64,000 nucleotides of DNA, from positions 119,469,018-119,533,017 of the forward strand of contig CM043958.1 of NCBI GenBank assembly GCA_014529385.2, read 5' to 3'. Of the stretch, positions 54,261 through 64,000 are shown piece by piece. Within the stretch, counting starts at the first letter, position 1. Every line of letters begins with the position of its first letter. The position numbers and the translations under genes are program-made. The notes under the pieces were generated by a model. The model was not told the DNA's origin. It saw only the letters and a program-made list of their open reading frames with translations, and ran no database searches. Origin of the DNA: Adiantum capillus-veneris (Eukaryota > Streptophyta > Polypodiopsida > Polypodiales > Pteridaceae).

Positions 54261-56111
54261 ATGCTTGGATCTGTGAGGCTAAGGGCTGAAAAGTGAAGAA
54301 GCTCGCAATGGGCTAATGGCTGAAAATACGTTGATGATGGTGGATGGAGAGGAAAACGCTAGTGTTGCTGGGTACTTGTACTGCAGGGTCATGACTTGAG
54401 TTTAAGAGGTGACCCCTAGGGTCACCTATATAGACCTTCCTGTTGGGTCGAGCAACCACGATCTCATAAAATAACGCAACATGTCAATTATTAATAAGTT
54501 AAAACTTATCAATAAGAGATGCTTCGTATGTAATTATTACATGGGCTTGGTATTGATGATTTTGTATGGGCACACACCCCAATGCCTACACCTAGCAGAC
54601 ACTGGTTGACTCATGTGCAATCAGAGGGTATGCAACTTATCTGGATCTGCACGTCCTGTGCACAAGCTCACAAGGGTGCCAAAACAACTCCTAGGCTATC
54701 CGAAACCTTAAAAGTAGAAGTTCCAGCTTGTCCACAAGAATAGGGTTAGATGTGCGCGTGACAAGTAGGAAGACAAGTCAATAAAGAAGCTAGTGCGGAC
54801 ACCCAGCAGAGGCCCAACTATAGGATACACCTTGGATTTGCACCCAACAAGTTGTCACCAAAAAGAAGATGGCATCTTGAGCACTACTCGCCTCATAGAA
54901 AGTTACATGACCACGGTGCGTCCAAGAATCCCCACTTATGAATTTGAATGTGAACACATTCAAGAAAATGAACTTTGAAACATAACCTATCCATAACCCC
55001 ACCAACAACAATGAATTGTCTACAACACATCCATAGTGTTTTGTATATGTCAAGTTGGTTCCTTGCCAAATGCAATGTGCTTTTAACTCCAACACACAGG
55101 TCCAAAAACCTAGGCTTGAAAGCCGGCACGTGGGTCCAAATCAAGTATTGGGAGTACAGTTTGTCTCACCCTGGCTAAAGAATAGATCCAAATCAAGTAT
55201 TAGAGTGTTGCTTGCCCCACCTTGGCAAAAGCATGTTGCGACACCCACCAATAGACTAGAAGGCTAGAGCTTTTGCAAATGTAGTCAACACAATGCCAAC
55301 AGACTCAGTAGAGTCCTTGGTAGAATCATTGTCACTGCCAAATAATGCAGCGCTCTGAATGTCAATATGATTAACTCATACGCAAAATTTAAATGTTGTT
55401 TGGTACTTCTTTCGACACCAATTGAAATGACGCGCCAGAAACAAAACATTGAGATGCACAAAGTTTTCTTATAACATGTCAAATGTGAGGCCTTATTTAG
55501 AGTCACCATCTTGATGTATGACATGCACAAACACACACGTGTGCTAAGAAAACAAGAATGGCATTGCCCTCTATGGCAGACCAAACACAATGCACGGTCA
55601 GCTTCTCAAGCTTCCGGAAAAAAATGAATGCCAACCATCAAGTTCAAAATTTATTAAAAAAAAACTCTCATGCACACATAATGATGCACTGATGGACTTC
55701 CAATCTGTGAATCAGCGTGAGCCCATATTCCCATACAAAAATGTGCACCTGAAGCAAAGACTGCCTCGATTGAATCGTAACCTCAGCATAAAGAGTTTCG
55801 ATTACATGCACTATGAAAGTGTGTTCCCTATGGGGAAACTCTAATCGGAGGGAGTTAAAACATCCCCACCGAAAAGATTAGGATGGCACATTTACTCACG
55901 TGAGCACCTTTGTTTTCACAACAAAGCAAAAACAGATGGCAGTGTAAGGTAGTGCACTTACTGTAAGAATCCCAGAATCACGAGCTTCTTTTGCTCAGGT
56001 GGAGACATAGTCATTTGTTTAATGCTGCCAACCTTGCAATGAATAGACTCCAAATATAGAATGAAATTATTGAATCAGTACCCTTGCCAACTGATGCACT
56101 TTAGAGATAAC
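54261..56111. other. Intergenic DNA downstream of GTP cyclohydrolase I
   Basis: No recognised gene. It contains a 52-bp tandem repeat (copies at 55136 and 55188, CCAAATCAAGTATT). An 84-codon plus frame at 55590-55844 has no known motif. The part next to 56111 would be the 3' untranslated region of the minus-strand gene. Confidence 0.5.
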
Positions 56112-58231
56112 TCAATGAGAAGTTCTTTCAAACTTTCTGCTTTGCAAAATCTTTTCCAGGAAATCTGCTTTCACTGCATAATTTATTGCAAACTGCCCAA
56201 GGACCGCATCTGTGGCAGTGCTGCTTCCTAATTTCTCTACACCTCGAGAAACTAAACAGACATGGCATGCTTCAACAACAACAATGATGCTTGACAGGTC
56301 AAATCTGCAAGCAACTGCCTCTGCAATCTCCCTGGTCAAACGTTCCTGCACCTGAAGTTTATGCCCTAATTCCTCTACAATCTCTAAGACCGTGTTCCTG
56401 TCCACACTATCAGAACCAACTTCTGATGAGAGATAGCCAATATGGGCTTTCCCAAAGAATGGCAAAAGATGATGCTCACAAAGTGAACAAAATGGAGCAT
56501 CAAGCTGAGTTAAAACACCACTACCATGATCATTTGCCATAGAGCTGTATGATAGGTCACCATTGAAAAGCACTGTTGATAAACTGTGTTTGTTCATGCT
56601 TTTCGGCATCCCATTCATGCTGCCATTGTTCCTGGACTCCTGGAACCCTCTTTTAAAATGTAAAAGCCATTTTGCATAGCGCTTTGCTGTTGGACGAAGA
56701 TCTTCTTTCACAGTATCCCCCACAAGCACTTCCATAATGACCTCTACAGCAGCAACCATCGCAGAAAACTTTTCACCTGGTCCTTTAGATAATAGGCAGC
56801 TAAGATGAGGACTATCATTAGATCTTCCATTTGAGCCAATACTGTACTTGAGACTCCCACTACCGTGCACTGAATGACCATTGCTATGAGGCAGCCCTAC
56901 AGTTGAGTGATACTCCTGTGTACCATCCAAATCTAGTTTTGCACATGGGCACCATCCTTTCTTGGCAGAGCTTACACACTCAGAAAAACCTATAGTAGGA
57001 ATGGAAATACCTTCAAGCCGCAACAAAGACAAAAAGTACCCCCAGGCACCACTACTTTTGTCTTGAAACTCGCCTCTCCCAGAATAAGTAACAGTCGGCT
57101 GTTGAAAAACACTCTCTGGAGACCCAACATCATGATGGCAGCCAGGAACAGGGAGGTGCCAGCTTTGTAGCACAACTGCGACCCCTACTGGCTTTATTGT
57201 GTCAGTGAGTCCTTGGCAAATTTGATCCGCAAGATTCTGTGGATTTTGAAGCCTTCGAGCGAACATGTCAGTGACGCGAGCTAGCTTACTTAATCCCACG
57301 ACCTGATACCCAGATGAGATGTATGCTACGTGGCAGCAAACTTTGAAAGGAAGAAGACAAGACCCACATAATGAATATTGATCTATACTTCGAATTACAA
57401 CCATGCCACCTAAGCCTCCTGCAAATCCAGAGCCTACTTCGACACCAGCTTCAGGGAACAGAGCATCCCCAACAAGATCCTGCGCAGACTGCCGATACCC
57501 TACACAGTAGAACCTCGCGTAAGAAACAAAATGAGAATCAAATGATTTGAGCAGAGTGAGTATGTTTCCAAACAAGACTCTTCAATTTAACTGAATTCAT
57601 TACAAAAAGTGCTGTAAACCTTTCAGCAGTGGGGTCACTTCTGAATGGAATCCAGTAAAGAGAACTGCCTAAGAGTTCCTATCCTGTGGTTAGCTTTTAC
57701 AATGGACTATGTGTCTCCTAGCACAAAATGGACTTGAACTCTTTACACATCACATGTTAGACTAAACGATCGATGCTGCAAGAGATAAGAAATGCAATGC
57801 AAGCAGAATCTAGAAAGTACATTAGCGCACGCACAGAGTGACGTGAAAATTTTGTGGAGGAAATAGGACGGTAAGAAGCTCAAATCCACCACCAAAATAT
57901 GCAAACAAAATGGCGGGAACTTCGGTGAACGGATTGTTAGCTTGACTGTAAAAGATCCAGATCAGGTAAGAAGGGATGCACCTTTTGTTGCAAATGCGAA
58001 AGCCCGAGCTACGCGAATGGGGGTCTTGACGAGGCCAACACGGTGAACATCTTCACCAAGACCCTGGAGCAGCACTTGCACAGCTTCTACCATGTCAGCA
58101 CTGTCATCCATGAGCTCATATGAGTCAATGGAGGATGCACTTGAGATGCCCGAACCTATTGTAGTTTCATCTGCCTCACCCTCCATCTCAGATCCATGGT
58201 GGTGATGGCATCCATTCATTTCTATGCGCAT
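56112..58231 (-). CDS. GCH1: GTP cyclohydrolase I, plant two-domain form (2 exons)
   Basis: It makes 7,8-dihydroneopterin triphosphate from GTP, the first step of folate (pterin) synthesis, in the plant cytosol. Exon 1 58231-57982 and exon 2 57499-56112 join in frame across a 482-bp GT/AG intron (K-G split codon, then YRQSAQD), giving 545 residues. N-terminal domain: VEAVQVLLQGLGEDVHRVGL, KTPIRVARAF, ALFPEAGVEVGSG, CGSCLLPF (C128) and LGLSKLARVTDMF-like VVGLSKLARVTDMFARRLQ. C-terminal domain: CEHHLLPFFGKAHIGYL (C424 to H427), LQVQERLTREIAEAV and VVVEACHVCLVSRGVEK, with the zinc-ligand Cys/His set. Plant enzymes fuse two such domains, each lacking some active-site residues. It is longer than the usual about 450-470, mainly in a Ser/Gly/His-rich interdomain linker. 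ATGs at residues 1 and 5 are both possible. Confidence 0.95.
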
Positions 58232-59790
58232 AACCGCGGCTTCAAACCCAAAAGCGCAGTAAACCCTAAACGCTGCCTTAGCGTTCAGGGCTCACCCAAC
58301 AGCTCGAAGGTTGGAGGGTAAGCGCAGTCTAGTCTGTTGCTTGCCTTAAACTCCCCGAGTAAGGTTGTCGGTAGGCAACGTGCAAGGTAGGAGAGATAGA
58401 GGAGCCCGAATCTGTGGCGGGGAGAGAGAGAGAGAAAGAGGTCATTTCACAATCCCATTTGAGGTGCACAATCAAGAGAGTATTTTCATGAATACATGAA
58501 GAGAGAAAAGCATATGGAGGGTATATACGTACCTTTAGGTCCATTAAGTATTCAGAGTGCCTTCAAAAGGCAAAAAGGTGACTATTCAAGGGTCATCAAT
58601 TAAAAATCTATTTTAACAAGCGACAAATCACCAAGCCCGCAGGCATAATAGAAAAAAAAATTGACATGCAAATTTTTAAACCCTTTTTCATATGTTTTGT
58701 GTAATGAGATCAACTTATATAATTTGCTATATTTTGTGTAATGTGATCGACTTATATAATTTGTCATATATAACGTTAACTTAAGGATATAAACGCAAAA
58801 AATGACAGGCAATTTTAAGATTCTAGCATGTCAAATGACATTAGGTTTTTTTGGAGTACTTGTTTTGATAGACGAAATAGCCTTTGACAAAAAAAATAGA
58901 CGTCAATTTTAGGTCTTGATTTGAGTGTAGATCCTATTTTAAAATCTCTACATTTCTAAGCTTTTTTTTTAAAACATAAATACAAAGAATTGAATTAAAA
59001 AAATACCCTTAAACTCTACACCCTAAGCTATGCTCTAAACCCAGTTTAAAAAATCTACATCTTTAAACTCTAGAGCCTCTTTGACAAATTTAAAACTCTA
59101 GATCCTTAAGCTGTAAATCTCACTTTAAAAGCTCTAAAGTTCTAAATTATAAACCTCTAGTGTCTCGGGGTGACCCTCCCCCTACCACTGAGTCCATGTA
59201 ACCTTTTCACTTTTTTTATTTCAAAGTCTTCCCTTCTTTAAAATAAGCCCTCATTGGACCTTACTTTAAAAGTTCTGCATTGTTAAGTTCTAAACTTAGC
59301 TTTAAATCTCTAAAAATCAAAATAAAAAATCTCTAAAGATTAAAGCTCTAAGGATAAATTCCTTCCTTAAAGTTTGAACTAACAAAATGGACAACTTTAG
59401 TATATAACCTCAAGTTTCAACTTCTCAAGATGAAAAGGTGGGTGAAAGAACTTAAAAAGGTGACTCTTGGGATTTGTGGAGTCTCCAGCTCTTTACCATT
59501 TAACCTTTACATTTTTTGCTTCAAAGGGAAGCCCAAAATCTTTTCCTTCATAAATGAGCATTCATTTTATATTTCAAAACTCAAGATATGTCCATCATTA
59601 AATTTACACTCTTTATTTAAATGAGTGTTCACTATCTTATTTCAACCAATCAACATTTTTTACCTATCAAAAAATGCTTTAAAAATAACTCAATCTTTTT
59701 TCTGTTTTAATCAACAAAAAGAAAAGGCAACTCTATAACCTTGGCCCTTTGCCCTTTGGGCATGCCAAAAAGGTAAAAGCTCATAATGAT
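58232..59790. other. Promoter side of GTP cyclohydrolase I, then AT-rich intergenic DNA
   Basis: 58232-58450 is the likely 5' region; a GA-rich run lies at about 58420-58440. 58970-59360 contains many degenerate CTCTAAA/CCCTAAG-type heptamers. No coding region was recognised. Confidence 0.5.
58695..58768. repeat. 37-bp tandem repeat, two copies
   Basis: Copies start at 58695 and 58732: TTTTGTGTAATG, then GATC, then ACTTATATAATTTG. Confidence 0.85.
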
Positions 59791-60960
59791 CTCCATGAGA
59801 GAGAGAGAGAGGGGGGGGAGAGGGTACCGGTTAAAAAAAACATTTTATTAGTCCTTAATGTAAAGTTGTGGAATTTAGTTTACTTCTTAAGCAAGAAAAA
59901 AATCAGGGTTTGGTGCATTTTTAACCAGTTAGATTATGAGATGACATTGACAAACACCTGTAAATATTTATAAGTTTTAATGTAAAAATTGATCGGTTTA
60001 ATATTTTGATCTATTAATCGGTAAACTTTCAAGTGTGCCCTTAATTTCTTTGGTTAGGAAAAATGCTTTTAGCAAGCCTGTTCTTAAGTTAAAAACAATT
60101 TGTGGTTTAAAAAAATCAAAAGTTTGTTAAAAATTATTATGTTCAAACTTCAAATCAGTTGTTGTATCCTTTCCAAAATAATGTAAATGTAGCATTGGGA
60201 AAGATTATGTGAAAGGCTCTCTCTTCAAGGCTTTCAAGACTTTTTGAGGGACACTTGTCAAACACCAAAAATTGGACGACCTTCATCCATATGGATGCTA
60301 AGGCCTTTAGAGGCCAGAAAGCCAATGCCTATGCAATGCAGTTGTGTAGCATTGGGTGCAAGCGTAGCCTCCTCCCCACTTGTTACTCTCTAGTTGCTCT
60401 TCTTCGTGTTGGGCATCAGGTACTACTAAACAATATGTCAACAATGCAAAGGTGACAAATAACTAGTTAGTAGCCAATGAAGAATCAAAGGCAAATAAAT
60501 AGCAACATTTAGACTAAATGCAAGGCCAAATATTAAGGATGTAAGGTGGATGAGCTACTTGCTAGCCATCATCCAAGTGTGACAAGGGCCTAAGATGGCT
60601 CAAAAGTGTTCCTCATGATGAGTGCTCCTAGTGGTTCAAAAGCGCCCTACCCACACTTTAATGCTTACTCAATAGCTTGTCCCACTTGGGAAAATTTGCT
60701 TGGACCTTCCACCACTCATAAGCATGTTATAGGTGTTTCCCACACGAGAGAGGGTTAACCCTTGCAAGTACAATTGTGCATGATTTCACGCGGATGGGCG
60801 TGGGTCAACCTTGGGCCAGTTTCATAACTCCACCCAAATGGGTGGAGTTTGGCAAACCTTATCGGTTGAGGACGCTCACACATGAGCTCAACAATTAGGG
60901 ATCACGTGTGCATCATCAATCAAGGCATCATCTTGCAATTACTAGGAACCCATCACCATT
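59791..60960. other. Intergenic DNA, no gene recognised
   Basis: A short GA/G tract lies at about 59799-59822. The remainder is AT-rich with chance frames only. Confidence 0.5.
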
Positions 60961-60985
60961 GCGCTATACTGGTTGTGGGTGGACA

Positions 60986-60988
<3 letters not shown>

Positions 60989-61027
<39 letters not shown>
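60989..61027. repeat. (GA)n microsatellite
   Basis: About 19 GA units. Confidence 0.95.
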
Positions 61028-61033
<6 letters not shown>

Positions 61034-62114
61034 ACTTGAAACTCGTACAATCGAGCATGTGTAGATGGGGATGTATACGTGGAGGTTTGTTGACCTGCAG
61101 TAGCAAGCAATCTATTGGGGGGGGTCCAACATGTGCAAAAGCATTGGTTGAAGAGGCAAGGATAGCGCATGAAGGCCAGTAAGGGTTGCCAATTAATTGA
61201 AACGGTATGGTGTGTGAAACCCCTCTTACATAGTTGTGAAATCCCCTAGTAGGTACACTTGGCACAAGCCATGGATAATCGATTTCCTATAAAGTAAACA
61301 GGCCCCATTTATTTGTAAGTTATGGTTCCAACTTTTGCCCAACATAGCAAGGGCGAATTTGCACGGACAAAGTAGAACCCCAACCCACTATCGTCAACAA
61401 ACGATGCCCATGAGTCTCATGCCAAAATCGGTAGAGTTAGAAAACACATCTTCTACCCCCGCCTATCTAGATAGTCTGTCGGTTCATGCTTGTTGCAATT
61501 AAAAGAATAGACAAAGTTGTTGATGAGTGGGGGTATTCTACCCTTGGATATGCTCTAATTTAAGCTCCCCACCTTAGCACTAACCCACACGAGCTTGAGC
61601 TTGTCATTACACCCTACAAGATTCATAAAGCCCATTTGAAAAGTAATCTAGGACATGAAAGTACTCACGGGTATAATCATAATCTCAAGACCATGTCCAC
61701 CTCTTGAAACATCGAGAATTGAACCCACCATCTAAGTATTGGAGGCACAAGTCTTTAGCAAGTTGCGCGCAGAACCGGCACAATGCAAGATCTTTTGTGA
61801 ATAGACCTACACATGTACAAGTATGGGATGATTCACTCCGCACGCTGGAGGCTACGAGGAGGGGAGCACACCAATGTGGTGCAAAAAGGTTGCCTCAACA
61901 AAAGAGGCTTTGGGTTCCAGACCCACCAAAACACGAGTGGCCCCCAAACCTCGGACAAGTTGAATGTCCACACCTTTATCACAACAAGATGCGCAGCTAA
62001 GCATTGATCTCAAGGCGTGATAGTGCAAAGGGATCCCATGTAGCCACGATCACGAACTTGATTTTTTGTTGTGTTTCTCGCTCTTACTATAAGTTAACTT
62101 CACGCACAGTGTCC
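61028..62114. other. Intergenic DNA, no gene recognised
   Basis: Open frames of up to about 98 codons (61704-62000) start at non-ATG codons and show no motif. Confidence 0.45.
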
Positions 62115-62292
62115 ACAAGTAGGCTTGCATTGGGTTTGAGACTGCATAGTGCCATCAAAGCAGTTTGAACCCACCCTAAGCTCACCAAACCCACTACGTC
62201 CAAACAAGTAGTCTTGCATCGGGTTTGAGACTGCATAGTGCCATCAAAGTAATTTGAACCCACCCTAAGCTCACCAACCCCACTACATTCAA
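62115..62292. repeat. 89-bp tandem repeat, two copies
   Basis: Copies start at 62115 and 62204 and share ACAAGTAG, GGGTTTGAGACTGCATAGTG and TTTGAACCCACCCTAAGCTC. Confidence 0.9.
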
Positions 62293-63060
62293 AAATTGCC
62301 AATCATTGTAATCCATATAACTTTGTTCCCTAGAGGTCTACATATGTGTGTATGAAGACCCCCACACAAATAGGGGTGAATCGTAATCTGGAAAACTTAC
62401 CAATTCAGCTTCACATTCACACACAACGACATCGTTATGCTGTTATTCAAGGTGGGGGGTAAGCTAATTGCAACCCTTAGAGGTCCAGTTAGCCTTGTCA
62501 GCGTTTGTTTTTGCATTGGGATCCTCATTGACGAGATATGCTTTCTCAATCAAGAAGCTTTTAACATTTAAAAATGTGAAATGCAACATTTTCTCCTCAA
62601 AAAGCGAACTCTTTTCTCTCTCAACGATGTCTCACCCATTCCCTGTCTACCTTGCTAAAAGAACATGCAATTAAAAAATTCATTTTCTTAATTAAATTGC
62701 AACAACTTTGCAACTGTGGCTTCTGTGCGCGACTGTGACATGAATATGTACAATTTTGAGGGAGGTAGGTGTTCGATCTCTATAGCGCGTAACCCACTTC
62801 CATGTGGGGGTACCCTATACACATTGTTCCAATGGAAAGGATGTGGAGATGACACGATCAATAACACCTTGAAAGGCAAAACACTTCAAAAAGTGATATC
62901 CACCACCACTTCGTGAAGAGAATTGAGTTCTCAACAACTTCACAGCTTTGCTTAATAACTCAACAAGTATGAGTTCATTTAGTTTGAATGCAAGTAGGTG
63001 CCCAAAACCACTTTTTTAAGGGAAAGCCATTAATTAGTTTTTTTGTGGTTTTTGGTGTGT
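62293..63060. other. Intergenic DNA, nothing recognised
   Basis: No gene or clear repeat. Confidence 0.45.
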
Positions 63061-63066
63061 GGGGTT

Positions 63067-63097
<31 letters not shown>

Positions 63098-63188
63098 GGG
63101 GAGGAAGAAAAAGGAAGGGTGGGGAAAAAAAAGGGAAAGAAGAAGGGGGGGGGGGGGGGCTAAGGGGTGGGGGTGGGGGGCGGGATTG
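63061..63188. repeat. Poly-G / poly-purine block, possible assembly artefact
   Basis: A T run is followed by 25 consecutive G (63077-63101), then mixed G/A runs, then 15 G (63145-63159) and more G-rich sequence up to about 63183. Composition is unlike anything else in the window. Confidence 0.85.
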
Positions 63189-63224
63189 TTTTTTTTTAAT
63201 GCTTAAAGGGACCCCATAGGGTAG

Positions 63225-63360
63225 GGCAGGCATATAACCTAGTGGTTAAGGTTGAGCTTTATACATCTTTAGGTGACGAGGTCAAATCCTACCCATTGGG
63301 ATTGATTTTAAATGGTGAGCTGCAAGTAGATGCTAAAGCATCTTGGGAAGATTTTATGTA
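63225..63360 (+). mobile_element. tRNA-derived SINE head (plus strand)
   Basis: A-box-like TAACCTAGTGGTTAAGG (63236-63252) and B-box-like GAGGTCAAATCCT (63279-63291) lie at tRNA-like spacing. No tRNA cloverleaf can be completed. The body after about 63300 is unassigned. Confidence 0.5.
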
Positions 63361-63398
63361 ATGAAAATTCAAGTAGTGATTAAAGAAAGTTGTAAAAC

Positions 63399-63490
63399 AT
63401 GTACCTTATATAAGTTCATGCTGTTACCTATAAGCCATGTAACTTATATAAGTTCATGTTGTAAGCCATGTAACTTATATAAGTTCATGC
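63399..63490. repeat. 31-bp tandem repeat, three copies
   Basis: The unit is built around CATGTAACTTATATAAGTTC; CTTATATAAG is itself palindromic. The first copy is diverged. Confidence 0.85.
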
Positions 63491-64000
63491 AAGAGGGGGC
63501 TAATCATTAGACAAGCATCACAAGCAAACGCGACAGGCGGGTTGGATAAGGAGCGCGGGTGTCCAACGAGAGGTCGTGAGGTCGAACCCGAGGCGAAGAG
63601 GCTGGGGACCCATCTTTTTTGCCATGCAAAGATTGGGATCGACGGTGGATTGAACATCCACCATAGATCCCTCGAGAAAGGGCCGTGTCACTTATGGACG
63701 AGGGGGGCATACCCTTTGAATAAGTAGAGGTTAGTGTGCATGAGTGGGGTGGCTTTTTGGCATTCCCAAAGGGCATGGCAAGTAGTGTTGAGTTTCTTTT
63801 TTGATGCTAACTAAAAATAGAAATTTTATTTTCTTTCCTTGGGTTTCTGGCTTAACCAAAATTATTTTTTGGCTTAAAAGAGAAAATTAGTGATTTGGTG
63901 ATAAAGTCAATAGACATCCATTTGAAAGGTAAGTTTCGAACGAAATGATGCATGTTTATTCTCTATAAGTGACATATTCTATTTTATAGGCATCATTTTG
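63491..64000. other. Intergenic DNA, nothing firm
   Basis: GAGGTCGTGAGGTCGAACCCG (about 63571-63591) resembles a B-box, but no matching A-box is convincing. A phrase CCCTTTGGGAATGCCAAAAAG on the minus strand (about 63770) is nearly the same as one at about 59750 on the plus strand. Confidence 0.35.

Noticed and set aside
57500-57575. N-terminal extension (26 codons) of the large GTP cyclohydrolase frame
   Set aside because: It is intron sequence. A good acceptor at 57500-57501 and in-frame joining to exon 1 show that coding starts at 57499.

Overview
This is nuclear DNA from a land plant, quite possibly a fern, though the fern call is inference. Two host genes support a plant origin: a five-exon chloroplast phosphoribulokinase (PRK) gene at 8897-10638 (+), and a plant-type two-domain GTP cyclohydrolase I gene at 56112-58231 (-). 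The rest is AT-rich intergenic DNA with long AG/CT microsatellites, many short two-copy tandem duplications and layers of LTR retrotransposons. No bacterial or organellar gene organisation is seen.

Layout. 1-8.4 kb holds two inward-truncated copies of one LTR element in opposite orientation (1590-4844), hairpin/MITE-like repeats, tandem duplications and a decayed Ty3/gypsy integrase end. 8.4-10.9 kb is the PRK gene with CT/CA tracts up to its start codon. Its reading frame is intact across five exons and all four redox cysteines remain, but the invariant P-loop glycine is aspartate. 11-17.5 kb is mostly featureless, with a relic carrying W-x-P-K motifs near 13.6 kb.

17.5-28.6 kb is a clear nested insertion. 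An old minus-strand Ty3/gypsy element is split by a young, complete 8.64-kb LTR element (19019-27658; 575-bp LTRs differing at about six positions; AATAT target-site duplication; tRNA-Asp primer site). The young element encodes a long Gag with four zinc knuckles, an aspartic protease and a W-x-P-K-rich protein of unknown function. It has no reverse transcriptase, RNase H or integrase, so it is non-autonomous (TR-GAG/LARD-like) and must be mobilised in trans. This is the most interesting system in the window.

28.6-34.2 kb holds diverged repeats, a tRNA-derived SINE head and a possible PPR-protein fragment. 34.2-54.3 kb is a nest of at least six related, all defective Ty3/gypsy elements (A-F, named here) plus LTR relics. 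Their LTRs start TGTCA and mostly end TTACA or TGACA, and the primer site is of the initiator tRNA-Met type. Element C (38974-43998) is inserted in element B with an AACAG duplication. Both its LTRs carry three AAACCCTAA boxes spaced exactly 19 bp, followed by a long GA tract. 54.3-56.1 kb is non-coding. Downstream of GTP cyclohydrolase I, 58.2-64 kb is AT-rich non-coding DNA with microsatellites, a tRNA-derived SINE head and an anomalous poly-G block that may be an assembly artefact.

The two host genes are functionally unrelated (Calvin cycle; folate/pterin synthesis). No operon-like organisation is expected or seen.
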